A model generated the notes under the pieces. It was not told the DNA's origin, ran no database searches, and was given only the letters and a program-made list of their open reading frames with translations. From Streptomyces fulvorobeus (lineage in GTDB: Bacteria > Actinomycetota > Actinomycetes > Streptomycetales > Streptomycetaceae): a stretch of DNA of 64,000 nt. The position numbers were made by a program, and so were the translations under genes. Shown one piece after another: positions 8,215-15,195 of this stretch. Positions within the stretch are counted from its first letter, which is position 1. Every line of letters starts with the position of its first letter. Where the stretch lies: NCBI RefSeq assembly GCF_013167895.1, contig NZ_BLWC01000001.1:5208001-5272000 (forward strand), written 5' to 3'.

Positions 8215-9138
8215 ATGGAGCTGCGTCATCTGCTCGCTTTCGTCGCCGTGGCGGAGGAGCTGCACTTCGGCAGGGCCGCCAAGCGGCTCCAGATGGCCCA
8301 GCCGCCGCTGAGCCAGCAGATCCGCCAGCTGGAGAAGCGGCTGGGCGTGCAGCTCTTCGAGCGCAACACCCGCTCCGTGCGCCTCACCAGCGCGGGCGAG
8401 TCGTTCCTCGAACCGGTACGCACCGTGCTCGACGACCTCGATACGGCGGTACGGGCGGCCAAGGCCGCCGGACGCGGGGAGTACGGGCGGGTCACCATCG
8501 GATTCGCCGGAGCCTCCAGCCACGAGACGCTGCCCCGGCTGACCCGTGCCGTGCGCGCCGCCCACCCCGGCCTGGAGCTCGTCATGACGGGCCAGACGTA
8601 CGCCAACGTGGCGCTGTCCCGGGTCGCCGACGGGTCGCTCGACCTCGGTTTCGTACGGCTGCCGGTGACCCGGCCGGGCGTGGCCCACCGGGTGATCGAC
8701 GAGGAGGAGCTGATCTGCGCACTGCCCTTCGACCACCGGCTCGCGCAGCTGGGAAGCGTTCCGCTGGCGGAGCTGGCCGGGGAACCGTTCGTCTCCTTCC
8801 CCGCCAACGCCGGATCGACCGTGCGGGACGCCATGACCGGAGCCTGCGAGGCCGCCGGGTTCAACCCGCGGGTCGTGCAGGAGGCCCCCGACTCGTACAC
8901 CATCCTGGCCCTGGTGGCGGCCGGTGTGGGCGTCACACTGACGGTCACCTCCTGTCAGCACATCCAGCAGAGCGGCCTGGCCTACCGGCCCCTCACCGGC
9001 CCGCCCATCCGGCGCCAGGCGGCCCTGGCCTGGCGCCATGACAACCCATCGGCCGCGCTCCGCGCCGTGCTCGCCGTCGCGGAGGAGGCCCTGCCGACCC
9101 CCGTCCTCCGCGGGGAGACGTCGGTGCTCCCGGATTGA
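8215..9138 (+). CDS. LysR-family transcriptional regulator
   Basis: A 307-residue protein starting MELRHLLAFVAVAEELHFGRAAKRL, the standard LysR winged helix (LQMAQPPLSQQIRQLEKRLG, LFERNTRSVRLT). A periplasmic-binding-like sensor domain follows at about 90-295 (VTIGFAGASSHETLPRLTRA, DGSLDLGFVRLPVT, PFVSFPANAGST). The ATG is 6 nt after GGAGGGGGAG. It lies between the CoA-transferase operon and the thiolase gene, with a matching 14-bp motif in front of each, so it most likely controls both in response to a pathway intermediate. CatR/BenM-like regulators of aromatic pathways are its natural comparison. The inducer is unknown. Confidence 0.9.
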   Translation: MELRHLLAFVAVAEELHFGRAAKRLQMAQPPLSQQIRQLEKRLGVQLFERNTRSVRLTSAGESFLEPVRTVLDDLDTAVRAAKAAGRGEYGRVTIGFAGASSHETLPRLTRAVRAAHPGLELVMTGQTYANVALSRVADGSLDLGFVRLPVTRPGVAHRVIDEEELICALPFDHRLAQLGSVPLAELAGEPFVSFPANAGSTVRDAMTGACEAAGFNPRVVQEAPDSYTILALVAAGVGVTLTVTSCQHIQQSGLAYRPLTGPPIRRQAALAWRHDNPSAALRAVLAVAEEALPTPVLRGETSVLPD

Positions 9139-9165
9139 GACGCGGGCCGTCCTGAACCAGGGTGA

Positions 9166-9179
9166 ATTCGATATTGGAC
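9166..9179 (+). promoter_or_regulatory. Probable LysR operator, copy 2
   Basis: ATTCGATATTGGAC forms part of the palindrome ATTCG-N9-CGAAT and matches the site in front of the CoA-transferase operon at 13 of 14 positions. It is about 57 nt upstream of the thiolase start. Confidence 0.55.
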
Positions 9180-9235
9180 CGAATCAGTGCCCCGGTGCGA
9201 GGCTCTGCCCACCCACACAGCGAAAGGCCCCCGCC

Positions 9236-10459
9236 GTGCCCGACCAGCCCGACGTCGTCATCTGCGAACCCCTGCGCACCCCCATCGGCCGCTTCGGCGG
9301 AGCGTTCGCACAGCAGACGCCGGCCTCGCTCGCCGCGCGCGTCATCGCCGAGGTCGTCGCCCGCACCGGCGTCGACCCCGCCCGGGTCGACGAAGTGATC
9401 CTCGGGCACGCCTACCCCACATCCGAGGCGCCCGCCATCGGCCGGGTCGCCGCACTGGACGCCGGACTGCCCGACTCCGTCACCGGCGCGCAGATCGACC
9501 GGCGCTGCGGCTCCGGCCTCCAGGCCGTCCTCGACGCGGCGATGCAGATCCGGGCCGGGTTCAGCGACGTCGTGATCGCGGGCGGCGTCGACGTCATGAG
9601 TGCCGCTCCCTACTACACGCACGACGGGCGCTGGGGCATCAAGGGCCCCGGCCTCCAGCTCCACGACTCGCTCGCCCGCGGCCGGGTGACGGCGGGCGGC
9701 GTCAACCACCCCGTCCCGGGCGGCATGATCGAGACCGCGGAGAACCTCCGCCGCGCCTACGCCATCAGCCGCGCCGACCAGGACGCCCTGGCCCTGCGCT
9801 CGCAGCAGCGCGCCGCACGCGCTGCCGCCGAGGGGCGCTACGACGCGGAGACCGTGCCCGTCACCGTACGCACCCGCAAGGGCGAGACGGTCGTCACCGC
9901 CGACGAGCACCCCCGCCCTGACACCACCGCCGAGCAACTCGCCGCCCTGCGGCCCCTCATGGGCAAGACCGACCCGGAGGCGACCGTCACCGCGGGCAAC
10001 GCCAGCGGCCAGAACGACGCCGCGGCCGCCTGCCTGGTCACCAGCGCCGCCACCGCCGAGCGGCTCGGCCTCACCCCGCTCGTACGCCTCGTCTCCTTCG
10101 CCCGCGCCGGAGTCCCCGCCGCGACGATGGGAATCGGCCCCGTACCGGCCACCCACGCCGCACTCGGCCGCGCCGGGCTGGCGCTCGCCGACCTCGACCT
10201 GATCGAACTCAACGAGGCGTTCGCCGCCCAGGTGCTCGCCTGCACCCGCGAACTGGGCCTCGGCGACAAGGACCACGAGCGGATCAACGTCAACGGTTCC
10301 GGAGTCTCCCTGGGCCACCCCGTGGGTGCCACGGGAGCCCGCATCCTCGCCACCCTGGCCCGCGAGATGCACCGCCGCGAGGCGCGTTACGGCCTGGAGA
10401 CCATGTGCATCGGCGGCGGCCAGGGCCTCGCCGCGGTCTTCGAACGCCTCACCGGCTGA
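9236..10459 (+). CDS. Acetyl-CoA acyltransferase (3-oxoadipyl-CoA-type thiolase)
   Basis: A complete 407-residue thiolase. Nucleophilic Cys lies in QIDRRCGSGLQAV, the catalytic His in GSGVSLGHPVGATGARI, and the second Cys in ETMCIGGGQGLA. The N-terminus VVICEPLRTPIGRFGGAFA is typical. The GTG start follows GAAAGG. It would cleave 3-oxoadipyl-CoA or acetoacetyl-CoA to acetyl-CoA, completing the path set up by the CoA-transferase and dehydrogenase across the LysR gene. No ring-cleavage genes are nearby, so the upstream substrate is not defined. Confidence 0.9.
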   Translation: MPDQPDVVICEPLRTPIGRFGGAFAQQTPASLAARVIAEVVARTGVDPARVDEVILGHAYPTSEAPAIGRVAALDAGLPDSVTGAQIDRRCGSGLQAVLDAAMQIRAGFSDVVIAGGVDVMSAAPYYTHDGRWGIKGPGLQLHDSLARGRVTAGGVNHPVPGGMIETAENLRRAYAISRADQDALALRSQQRAARAAAEGRYDAETVPVTVRTRKGETVVTADEHPRPDTTAEQLAALRPLMGKTDPEATVTAGNASGQNDAAAACLVTSAATAERLGLTPLVRLVSFARAGVPAATMGIGPVPATHAALGRAGLALADLDLIELNEAFAAQVLACTRELGLGDKDHERINVNGSGVSLGHPVGATGARILATLAREMHRREARYGLETMCIGGGQGLAAVFERLTG

Positions 10460-10551
10460 CGCCCCGGCCTCCGCCCGTCCCGTCGGGCCCGAGTGACCCG
10501 CGAGAGAACCACCGGCCGGGCTCCCGGGGCGCGTCACGCCGCCGAAACGGA

Positions 10552-10591
10552 AAGGGGCCGTCCGGACAGTCACCTGTCCGGACGGCCCCTT
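10552..10591. terminator. Strong bidirectional terminator
   Basis: An 18-bp perfect stem (AAGGGGCCGTCCGGACAG and its complement) with a TCAC tetraloop lies in the gap between the converging thiolase and long chaplin genes. Confidence 0.85.
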
Positions 10592-10613
10592 CCGCCGTCG
10601 CGGTGTACCCGGC

Positions 10614-11432
10614 TCAGCTCTGCGAGTTGCGCGTGCGGCGCATCAGCACCGCGCCGCCGAGCATCAGCACGGCGGCGCCACCGGCCGCGAGGCCGAGGTC
10701 GGCCGAACCGGTCTCGGCGAGCTGGGAGCCACCGTCGTGCGGGCCGTGGTCCGCGGGGGTCTCCTCGGTCGGCGGGCTGAGCGCGGGGGGCTCGTTGGCC
10801 GGCGGCTCCTCGGACGGCGGCTGGTGGGCCGGGGGCTCCTCGACCGGAGGGTTGCCGGTGGGCGGCTCCTGCGCCGGAGGCTCCTCGGCCGGGGGCTCCT
10901 CGGCGGGCGGCTCCTCCGCAGGGGGCTCCTCCGCGGGCGGCTCCTCGGCCGGCGGCTCCACCGGGGGCCGGTGGTCCGGGTCGCTGACGTTGGCGCAGTT
11001 GTTGCCGAAGGTGGGGTTCAGCGCACCGACGACGTCGACGCTGTTGCCGCAGGCGTTGATCGGCACGTGCACGGGGGCCTGGATCACGTTGCCCGACACG
11101 ATGCCGGGGGAGTTGGTGGCCGTACCGTCGGCGGAAGCACCGCCCTGGGAGGTGCCCTTGCCGCTGCCGTGCCCCTTGCCCTTGCCCGAGTCGACGTTGG
11201 CGCACTTGTTGCCGAAGGCGGGGTTCAGCAGGGCGATCACATCGACCGTGTTGCCGCAGACGTTCACCGGGACGTGCACCGGGACCTGCACGGTGTTGCC
11301 CGAACCGACACCCGGCGAACCGACAGCGGCGCCATCGGCCGAGGCGTCGGCATGTGCATAACCGCCGGCCGCGGACAGAATGCCCGAAGCCGCCGCCATG
11401 ACGATCATGCTTCTATTCAAAACCTGCCGCAT
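10614..11432 (-). CDS. Long chaplin (two chaplin domains, sortase-anchored)
   Basis: 272 residues. The signal peptide is about 1-29 (IVMAAASGILSAAGGYAHA). Two chaplin domains (about 30-80 and 99-148) share VPVHVPVNVCGNTVDVI...LNPAFGNKC, each with the conserved Cys pair. A Pro/Glu-rich wall-spanning region with five PPAEE units follows. Then come the sorting signal LAETG, one membrane helix and the tail RRTRNSQS. LAXTG is the substrate of class E sortases in Streptomyces, so the protein should be linked to the cell wall and display amyloid-forming chaplin domains that help aerial hyphae emerge. ChpA/B/C are the family models. The ATG follows GAAAGGAC. Confidence 0.93.
   Translation of the reverse strand: MRQVLNRSMIVMAAASGILSAAGGYAHADASADGAAVGSPGVGSGNTVQVPVHVPVNVCGNTVDVIALLNPAFGNKCANVDSGKGKGHGSGKGTSQGGASADGTATNSPGIVSGNVIQAPVHVPINACGNSVDVVGALNPTFGNNCANVSDPDHRPPVEPPAEEPPAEEPPAEEPPAEEPPAEEPPAQEPPTGNPPVEEPPAHQPPSEEPPANEPPALSPPTEETPADHGPHDGGSQLAETGSADLGLAAGGAAVLMLGGAVLMRRTRNSQS
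10879..10953 (-). repeat. Five tandem 15-bp units encoding PPAEE
   Basis: Five consecutive 15-bp units of the form GGCTCCTCSGCSGGS (plus strand) encode the PPAEE repeats of the chaplin wall-spanning region. Degenerate units continue on both sides. Copy number may vary between strains by slippage. Confidence 0.8.
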
Positions 11433-11718
11433 TATTTGTCCTTTCCTAGGACATTCCACAGGACATTCCGTGTGGGGCGGTCCAGCTGCACGCTGGACGT
11501 CACCCATAACGAAGGAGAGAAGCGCGGGAAACTCGAAGAGGGGTGGAAATTTTGTAATCACCCAGACGGATGACGTACGTACGTTCGCTTCCATCACGGC
11601 CCATCGGGGGCCGGTCCGCGGCGGCCTCGTGGCATTCGAGTGAATGCGCAGAACCAAGCGTGCCGCCGCGAGTTGTGCAGGGGGCTCGGCACGAGGCAAC
11701 CGGCACGGGGAGGGCAAC

Positions 11719-11931
11719 GTGATCACGAAGGTTCAGGCTGCGGGTGCCGCCTCCGTCCCCGGTCTCCCGGTCACGCGGGCCATGGCGATCGCCGATGACG
11801 GAGAAACGGCCTCGGTCGACGGCGGCGGCGCCGCGCGGGCGTTCGGCGACTCCGGATCGCGCGGTGGCCGGAGCCCTCGGTTCGGCCCGGTCCAGGGCTC
11901 CCGAACAAGCCGTGTGCCGGTCCGCCGGTGA
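11719..11931 (+). CDS. Small hypothetical protein
   Basis: A possible 70-residue protein starting VITKVQAAGAASVPGLPVT. Support: GGGGAGGG 4 nt before the GTG, mostly G/C third positions, and a strong hairpin about 100 nt past the stop. Against: no recognisable domain, a low-complexity C-terminus, and a gap before the hairpin that could mean a frameshift. It is unassigned and lies between two chaplin genes. Confidence 0.3.
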   Translation: MITKVQAAGAASVPGLPVTRAMAIADDGETASVDGGGAARAFGDSGSRGGRSPRFGPVQGSRTSRVPVRR

Positions 11932-12247
11932 AGGGCGGCGTCGTTTCGCCCGCCGCCGAGATGCCGGTCACGGTCCAGGACAGCCCCCTCTCTCCGGGAA
12001 CGGCGCGCACAACGGCCGGCCCGGCCACGCCACAGGCCCGGGCCGCCGGTATTCCTCCTCCCGGTGGTCCGGGCCTGTTGTTGCGCCGAACTGGGGATCT
12101 TCCGAGAATCTCCTCACCATCGAGTTTCCATCTCGCTCGACGGTCGTTATGAATTACAGCTCCGGAGTTACGGGCGATCAGGACGAACGCTCGTGCGGCA
12201 CGAAAGACGTGACCGCCCTGGACTCCGCTGCGAGAAAGGTACGAAAA
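11932..12247. other. Intergenic region upstream of the short chaplin gene
   Basis: It holds one strong hairpin (listed separately) and then the leader of the short chaplin gene. The segment GAACGCTCGTGCGGC about 60 nt before the chaplin start recurs with one change in front of the next small secreted-protein gene. No convincing gene was seen. Confidence 0.5.
12033..12077 (+). terminator. Hairpin terminator between chaplin genes
   Basis: A 17-bp stem with two G-U pairs (CAGGCCCGGGCCGCCGG with its partner) and an 11-nt loop, followed by TTGTTG. It would end the transcription unit of the small gene upstream. Confidence 0.6.
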
Positions 12248-12481
12248 GTGAAGTACACCAAGGTTGCCGCTGTCGCCGCCGGAACCCTCATTGCGATTGG
12301 CGCCGCTGCGCCGGCCATGGCCGACGCCGGTGCCGCGGGTGCCGCCGCGAACTCCCCGGGCGTTCTCTCCGGAAACGTTACCCAGATTCCGATCCACGTT
12401 CCGGTCAACGTCTGCGGCAACACCGTGAACGTCATCGGTATCCTGAACCCGGCCTTCGGCAACACCTGCGTCAACAGCTGA
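12248..12481 (+). CDS. Short chaplin (ChpE/ChpH type)
   Basis: 77 residues: a signal peptide (VKYTKVAAVAAGTLIAIGAAAPAMA) followed by one chaplin domain (NSPGVLSGNVTQIPIHVPV, CGNTV...LNPAFGNTC) with the conserved two Cys and no sorting signal. It would be secreted and assemble into the amyloid surface layer of aerial hyphae, held by the long chaplins. The GTG follows GAAAGG. A leader of over 100 nt and a terminator just downstream suggest a monocistronic, developmentally controlled gene. Confidence 0.93.
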   Translation: MKYTKVAAVAAGTLIAIGAAAPAMADAGAAGAAANSPGVLSGNVTQIPIHVPVNVCGNTVNVIGILNPAFGNTCVNS

Positions 12482-12514
12482 ACGCTCGCACGGTGAGCTG
12501 ACGCCTTGCCATCG

Positions 12515-12550
12515 GTGGGCCCCGGACCGCACAAGCGGTCCGGGGCCCAC
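12515..12550 (+). terminator. Terminator of the short chaplin gene
   Basis: A 16-bp perfect stem (GTGGGCCCCGGACCGC and its complement) closed by ACAA, 33 nt past the chaplin stop and followed by a T-rich stretch. Confidence 0.9.
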
Positions 12551-12728
12551 TTCGCTTTCGTGGTGGCGGCTCGGACCGAAGACCGTCCGAGAAAGCCGAC
12601 AGAACACAGTTTCCCGTTCCCTGCTTGATCGTTACTTCTTTGACAGCGGCAGAAGCCACGGCTGAAGAATGCTCGTGCGGCGTGGGAACGCGACCGAAAC
12701 AGGTGCCGCTGCGGAAGGGAACCTCAAA

Positions 12729-13019
12729 GTGAAGTACGCCAAGACCGCCGCATTCGTCGCCGGTTCCGTGGTCGCTCTCGGTACGGCGGCTCCCGCCTTC
12801 GCCGTCGCTGAGACCACGGCTTCCGACTTCAGCCTCGACGGTGGCCTGAACCAGGCCATGGCCGCTGCCCCGCGGGCCGTCGAACCGCTGGTCGGCACGG
12901 TCGGCGGTGTCGTCGACTCCCTGGGGCAGGACGGCGCCGTCGGCAAGCTCGCGGGCCAGGCCACCGGTGGGGCCCAGGGTGCGGCCCCGCTGCTCGGCGG
13001 CGTGCCCCTCGGCGGCTGA
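12729..13019 (+). CDS. Small secreted protein with a chaplin-like signal peptide
   Basis: 96 residues. The signal peptide VKYAKTAAFVAGSVVALGTAAPAFA is plainly related to that of the neighbouring short chaplin (VKYTKVAAVAAGTLIAIG). The mature part (about 70 residues: LDGGLNQAMAAAPRAVEPLVG, TVGGVVDSLGQDGAVGKLAG, GG-rich tail) has no chaplin domain and no Cys. The GTG follows GGAAGGG. It is probably a cell-surface protein co-regulated with the chaplins; no family could be assigned. Rodlins are another secreted partner of chaplins but are longer, and no rodlin motif is seen. Confidence 0.78.
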   Translation: MKYAKTAAFVAGSVVALGTAAPAFAVAETTASDFSLDGGLNQAMAAAPRAVEPLVGTVGGVVDSLGQDGAVGKLAGQATGGAQGAAPLLGGVPLGG

Positions 13020-13336
13020 TCCGTCCTCGCGGTGGTAATGGCCCTACGGATTCCGGGATTCCTCCGTGTGCGGACGCGTCACGTCCAGTGGGGCCCGAGG
13101 CGAAGGCACCGTTCGCGCCCGTTCGCGCTCGCCCAGGGGTGCTGAACAAGCCCCGCATGGGCCTGCCGGCCAAGCGAACGCCGGTGCGCACGGCGTGGGA
13201 CCAAGTGCATCCTGGACGACACCCCGGCCCCCCGGACGCTGTCTGTCCCGCGCCGTGCGCCAGAGGACCGCGAGGGCTGGGCCGGATGGCCCACACGCGG
13301 GCTGCCTGGATTTGCCGTACGGGGTAAAGGCCCTTC
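13020..13336. other. Intergenic region without recognisable content
   Basis: 317 bp between two small genes. Several overlapping short open frames run through it on both strands, but none has a ribosome binding site, a domain or consistent codon bias. No hairpin stronger than background was noticed. Confidence 0.5.
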
Positions 13337-13537
13337 ATGGACCAGTACGACAGCCAACACCCGTCAGGCGGCCGGCAGCCGGCGCAGGACAGCACGCCGA
13401 TCTACGACCGCCTGTTCGCTGAGTGGTGCGCGGCCGGCCGCGGCATCGGGCCGGGCGCCCCCTCCCACCCCGCCCCGCGCCCCTCCGGTGGTTTCGTCCC
13501 GGCGGCCCGGGCCTCCGGCGAAGCCGGCCGAGCGTGA
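13337..13537 (+). CDS. Small hypothetical protein
   Basis: 66 residues, hydrophilic: MDQYDSQHPSGGRQPAQDST, PIYDRLFAEWCAAGRGIGPG, FVPAARASGEAGRA. The pattern IYDRLFAEWCAAGR followed by a Pro-rich tail recalls a family of short, uncharacterised actinobacterial proteins. That is from memory and not checked. The ATG has AAAGG 7 nt upstream. No signal peptide or membrane segment. Function unknown. Confidence 0.55.
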   Translation: MDQYDSQHPSGGRQPAQDSTPIYDRLFAEWCAAGRGIGPGAPSHPAPRPSGGFVPAARASGEAGRA

Positions 13538-13690
13538 ACGTGGAACCTCGGCCCTGAGCCGGAACCAACCCATGTGAGTGATGTTGCCGAACGGAGACCT
13601 CCGGACGAGGCAGGTCAGTACGTCCCCCGACGGGACGCTCCGGAAAGGGAAGCCTGGGACGAGCGCGTTCCGGTCACGCGGATAATTCCG

Positions 13691-13764
13691 TTGACGCCCT
13701 TCGGTGGCCGGGGGCTATGGTTGGGCCGTCCGCACAGAGGGCCGGAAATCCCCGGCCCTGTGCG
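13691..13764 (+). promoter_or_regulatory. Promoter and 5' leader hairpin upstream of rsgA
   Basis: TTGACG (13691-13696) and TATGGT (13716-13721) are separated by 19 bp and look like a vegetative promoter. The transcript would begin almost directly with a hairpin: CGCACA and GGGCCGG pair with CCGGCCC and TGTGCG, with a 2-nt bulge and a 6-nt loop. A short open frame with a strong ribosome binding site follows. The order promoter, hairpin, short peptide, GTPase gene suggests a regulated leader. Confidence 0.45.
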
Positions 13765-13797
13765 TCTGCCGTGAAGAACCAGGAGGTGAGGACATTG

Positions 13798-13869
13798 ATG
13801 ACTGTCGTTGCGATGGGCACTGCCCACAGCCCGAAGAGCATCGTTCCCACCTCCGTGGCCACCGGCTGA
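13798..13869 (+). CDS. Putative 23-residue leader peptide
   Basis: MTVVAMGTAHSPKSIVPTSV plus ATG-stop. AGGAGGTGAGG lies 7-11 nt upstream, a better ribosome binding site than that of the rsgA gene 64 nt further on. An in-frame TTG precedes the ATG and would give slightly better spacing. Third codon positions are mostly G/C. The peptide has no cluster of rare codons that would indicate classical amino-acid attenuation. It could couple translation or report ribosome state to the downstream GTPase. It may also be fortuitous. Confidence 0.35.
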   Translation: MTVVAMGTAHSPKSIVPTSVATG

Positions 13870-13933
13870 CCTTTCCCACCTTTTCTCCCGCGTCCGTGAC
13901 GCGGTGCCGGGGCCGCCCTTCGAAGGGTCTCCC

Positions 13934-15123
13934 TTGTCTTTCTCGTCTTTCTCTTCTCTCTCCGGTCTTCCGGTTCCGACCTCGTCGCACGCGCTGTCCC
14001 CGTACGGCTGGGACGAGGAATGGGCCGCCGCCTTCGCCCCGTATGCCGAGCGGGGTCTGCTTCCCGGCCGTGTGGTGCGGGTGGACCGGGGCCAGTGCGA
14101 TCTCGTCACCCCGGACGGCCCGATGCGGGCGGACACCGCTTTCGTGGTGGGGCGCGACCCGATGCGGGTCGTCTGCACAGGCGACTGGGTGGCCGTCGAC
14201 CCCGGCGGCGACCCGCGGTTCGTCCGCACCCTGCTGCCGCGGCGCACGGCCTTCGTCCGCTCGACGTCCTCGCAGCGCTCCGAAGGCCAGGTGCTCGCCA
14301 CCAACATCGACCACATCGTCATCTGCGTCTCGCTCGCGGTCGAACTCGATCTCGGGCGGCTGGAGCGCTTCCTCGCGCTCGCCCTCTCCAGCTCCAGCGG
14401 CGACGCGCTCCTGGGCGACGGCGACGGCGACGGCGACGGCCAGGAGACCGGTGGGCCCGAACCCCGGCCGATCGTGCTGCTGACCAAGGCCGACCTGGTG
14501 CCGGACGGCGCCACGCAGGCCCATCTCGTCCAGGACGTCGAGGGCATCGCTCCCGGGGTGCGGGTGCTGCCCGTGAGCTCCGCGACCGGTGAGGGCATCG
14601 ACGTGTTCCGCGCGCTCGTCTCCGGCGGTACGAGCGTACTGCTCGGGATCTCCGGCGCGGGCAAGTCCACCCTCGCCAACACCCTGCTCGGCGAGGACGT
14701 GATGCACGTCAACGCCGCCCGTGACGTGGACGGCAAGGGCGGCACACCACCACGACCCGAAACCTCCTCGTCCTGCCGGAGGGCGGGGTGCTCATCGACA
14801 CCCCGGGGCTGCGCGGAGTCGGGCTCTGGGACGCGGAGGCCGGGGTCGGCCAGGTCTTCGCCGAGATCGAGGACCTGGCGCGGAAGTGCCGCTTCCACGA
14901 CTGCGCCCATGAGGCCGAGCCCGGCTGCGCGGTCCTCGGCGCGGTCGAGGAGGGAGCGCTGCCCGAGCGGCGCCTCGGCAGCTACCGCAAGCTCCTGCGC
15001 GAGAACCACCGGATCGCGGCCAAGACCGACGCCCGGCTGCGCTCGGAGACCCTGCGCGAGTGGAAGCGCAGGGGCGCCGAGGGGCGGGCCGCCGTGGACG
15101 TCAAGCGGGGCCGGCTCCGGTAG
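13934..15123 (+). pseudogene. rsgA: Ribosome small-subunit-dependent GTPase RsgA, frameshifted
   Basis: A circularly permuted GTPase that helps mature the 30S subunit. All parts are present: an OB-fold N-terminus (GLLPGRVVRVDRGQCDLVTP), G4 (VLLTKADLV), G1 (GISGAGKST), G3 (LIDTPGLRG) and the C-terminal zinc knuckle (KCRFHDCAHEAEPGC). Near 14738-14742 the frame breaks between G1 and G3. Adding one base to GGGCGGCAC restores GKGRHTTTTRNLLVLPEGG and joins the two halves. The start is taken as TTG (MSFSSFSSLSGLPVP) after GAAGGG, which itself lies in a small CCCTTCGAAGGG palindrome. An unusual GDGDGDGDG insert precedes G4. It is probably functional in the organism. Confidence 0.85.
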
Positions 15124-15195
15124 CGGGAGGTCTGCGGATTCGACGTCCGAAAACCGCGAGTGCGGCACCTGCGGGTGCCGCACACTGGCGGTGTG

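Noticed and set aside
13574..13774. Possible 66-residue plus-strand gene
   Set aside because: No ribosome binding site, and a convincing promoter and leader hairpin lie inside it.
13674..13862. Minus-strand 62-codon frame with a hydrophobic start and GGAGGTGGG upstream
   Set aside because: Poor third-position bias compared with the opposite strand, and it would run antisense through the rsgA leader; kept as unlikely.
14414..14456. GGCGAC tandem repeat in rsgA, considered as an insertion or CRISPR-like repeat
   Set aside because: It is in frame, encodes GDGDGDGD, and lies in a surface linker before the G4 motif.
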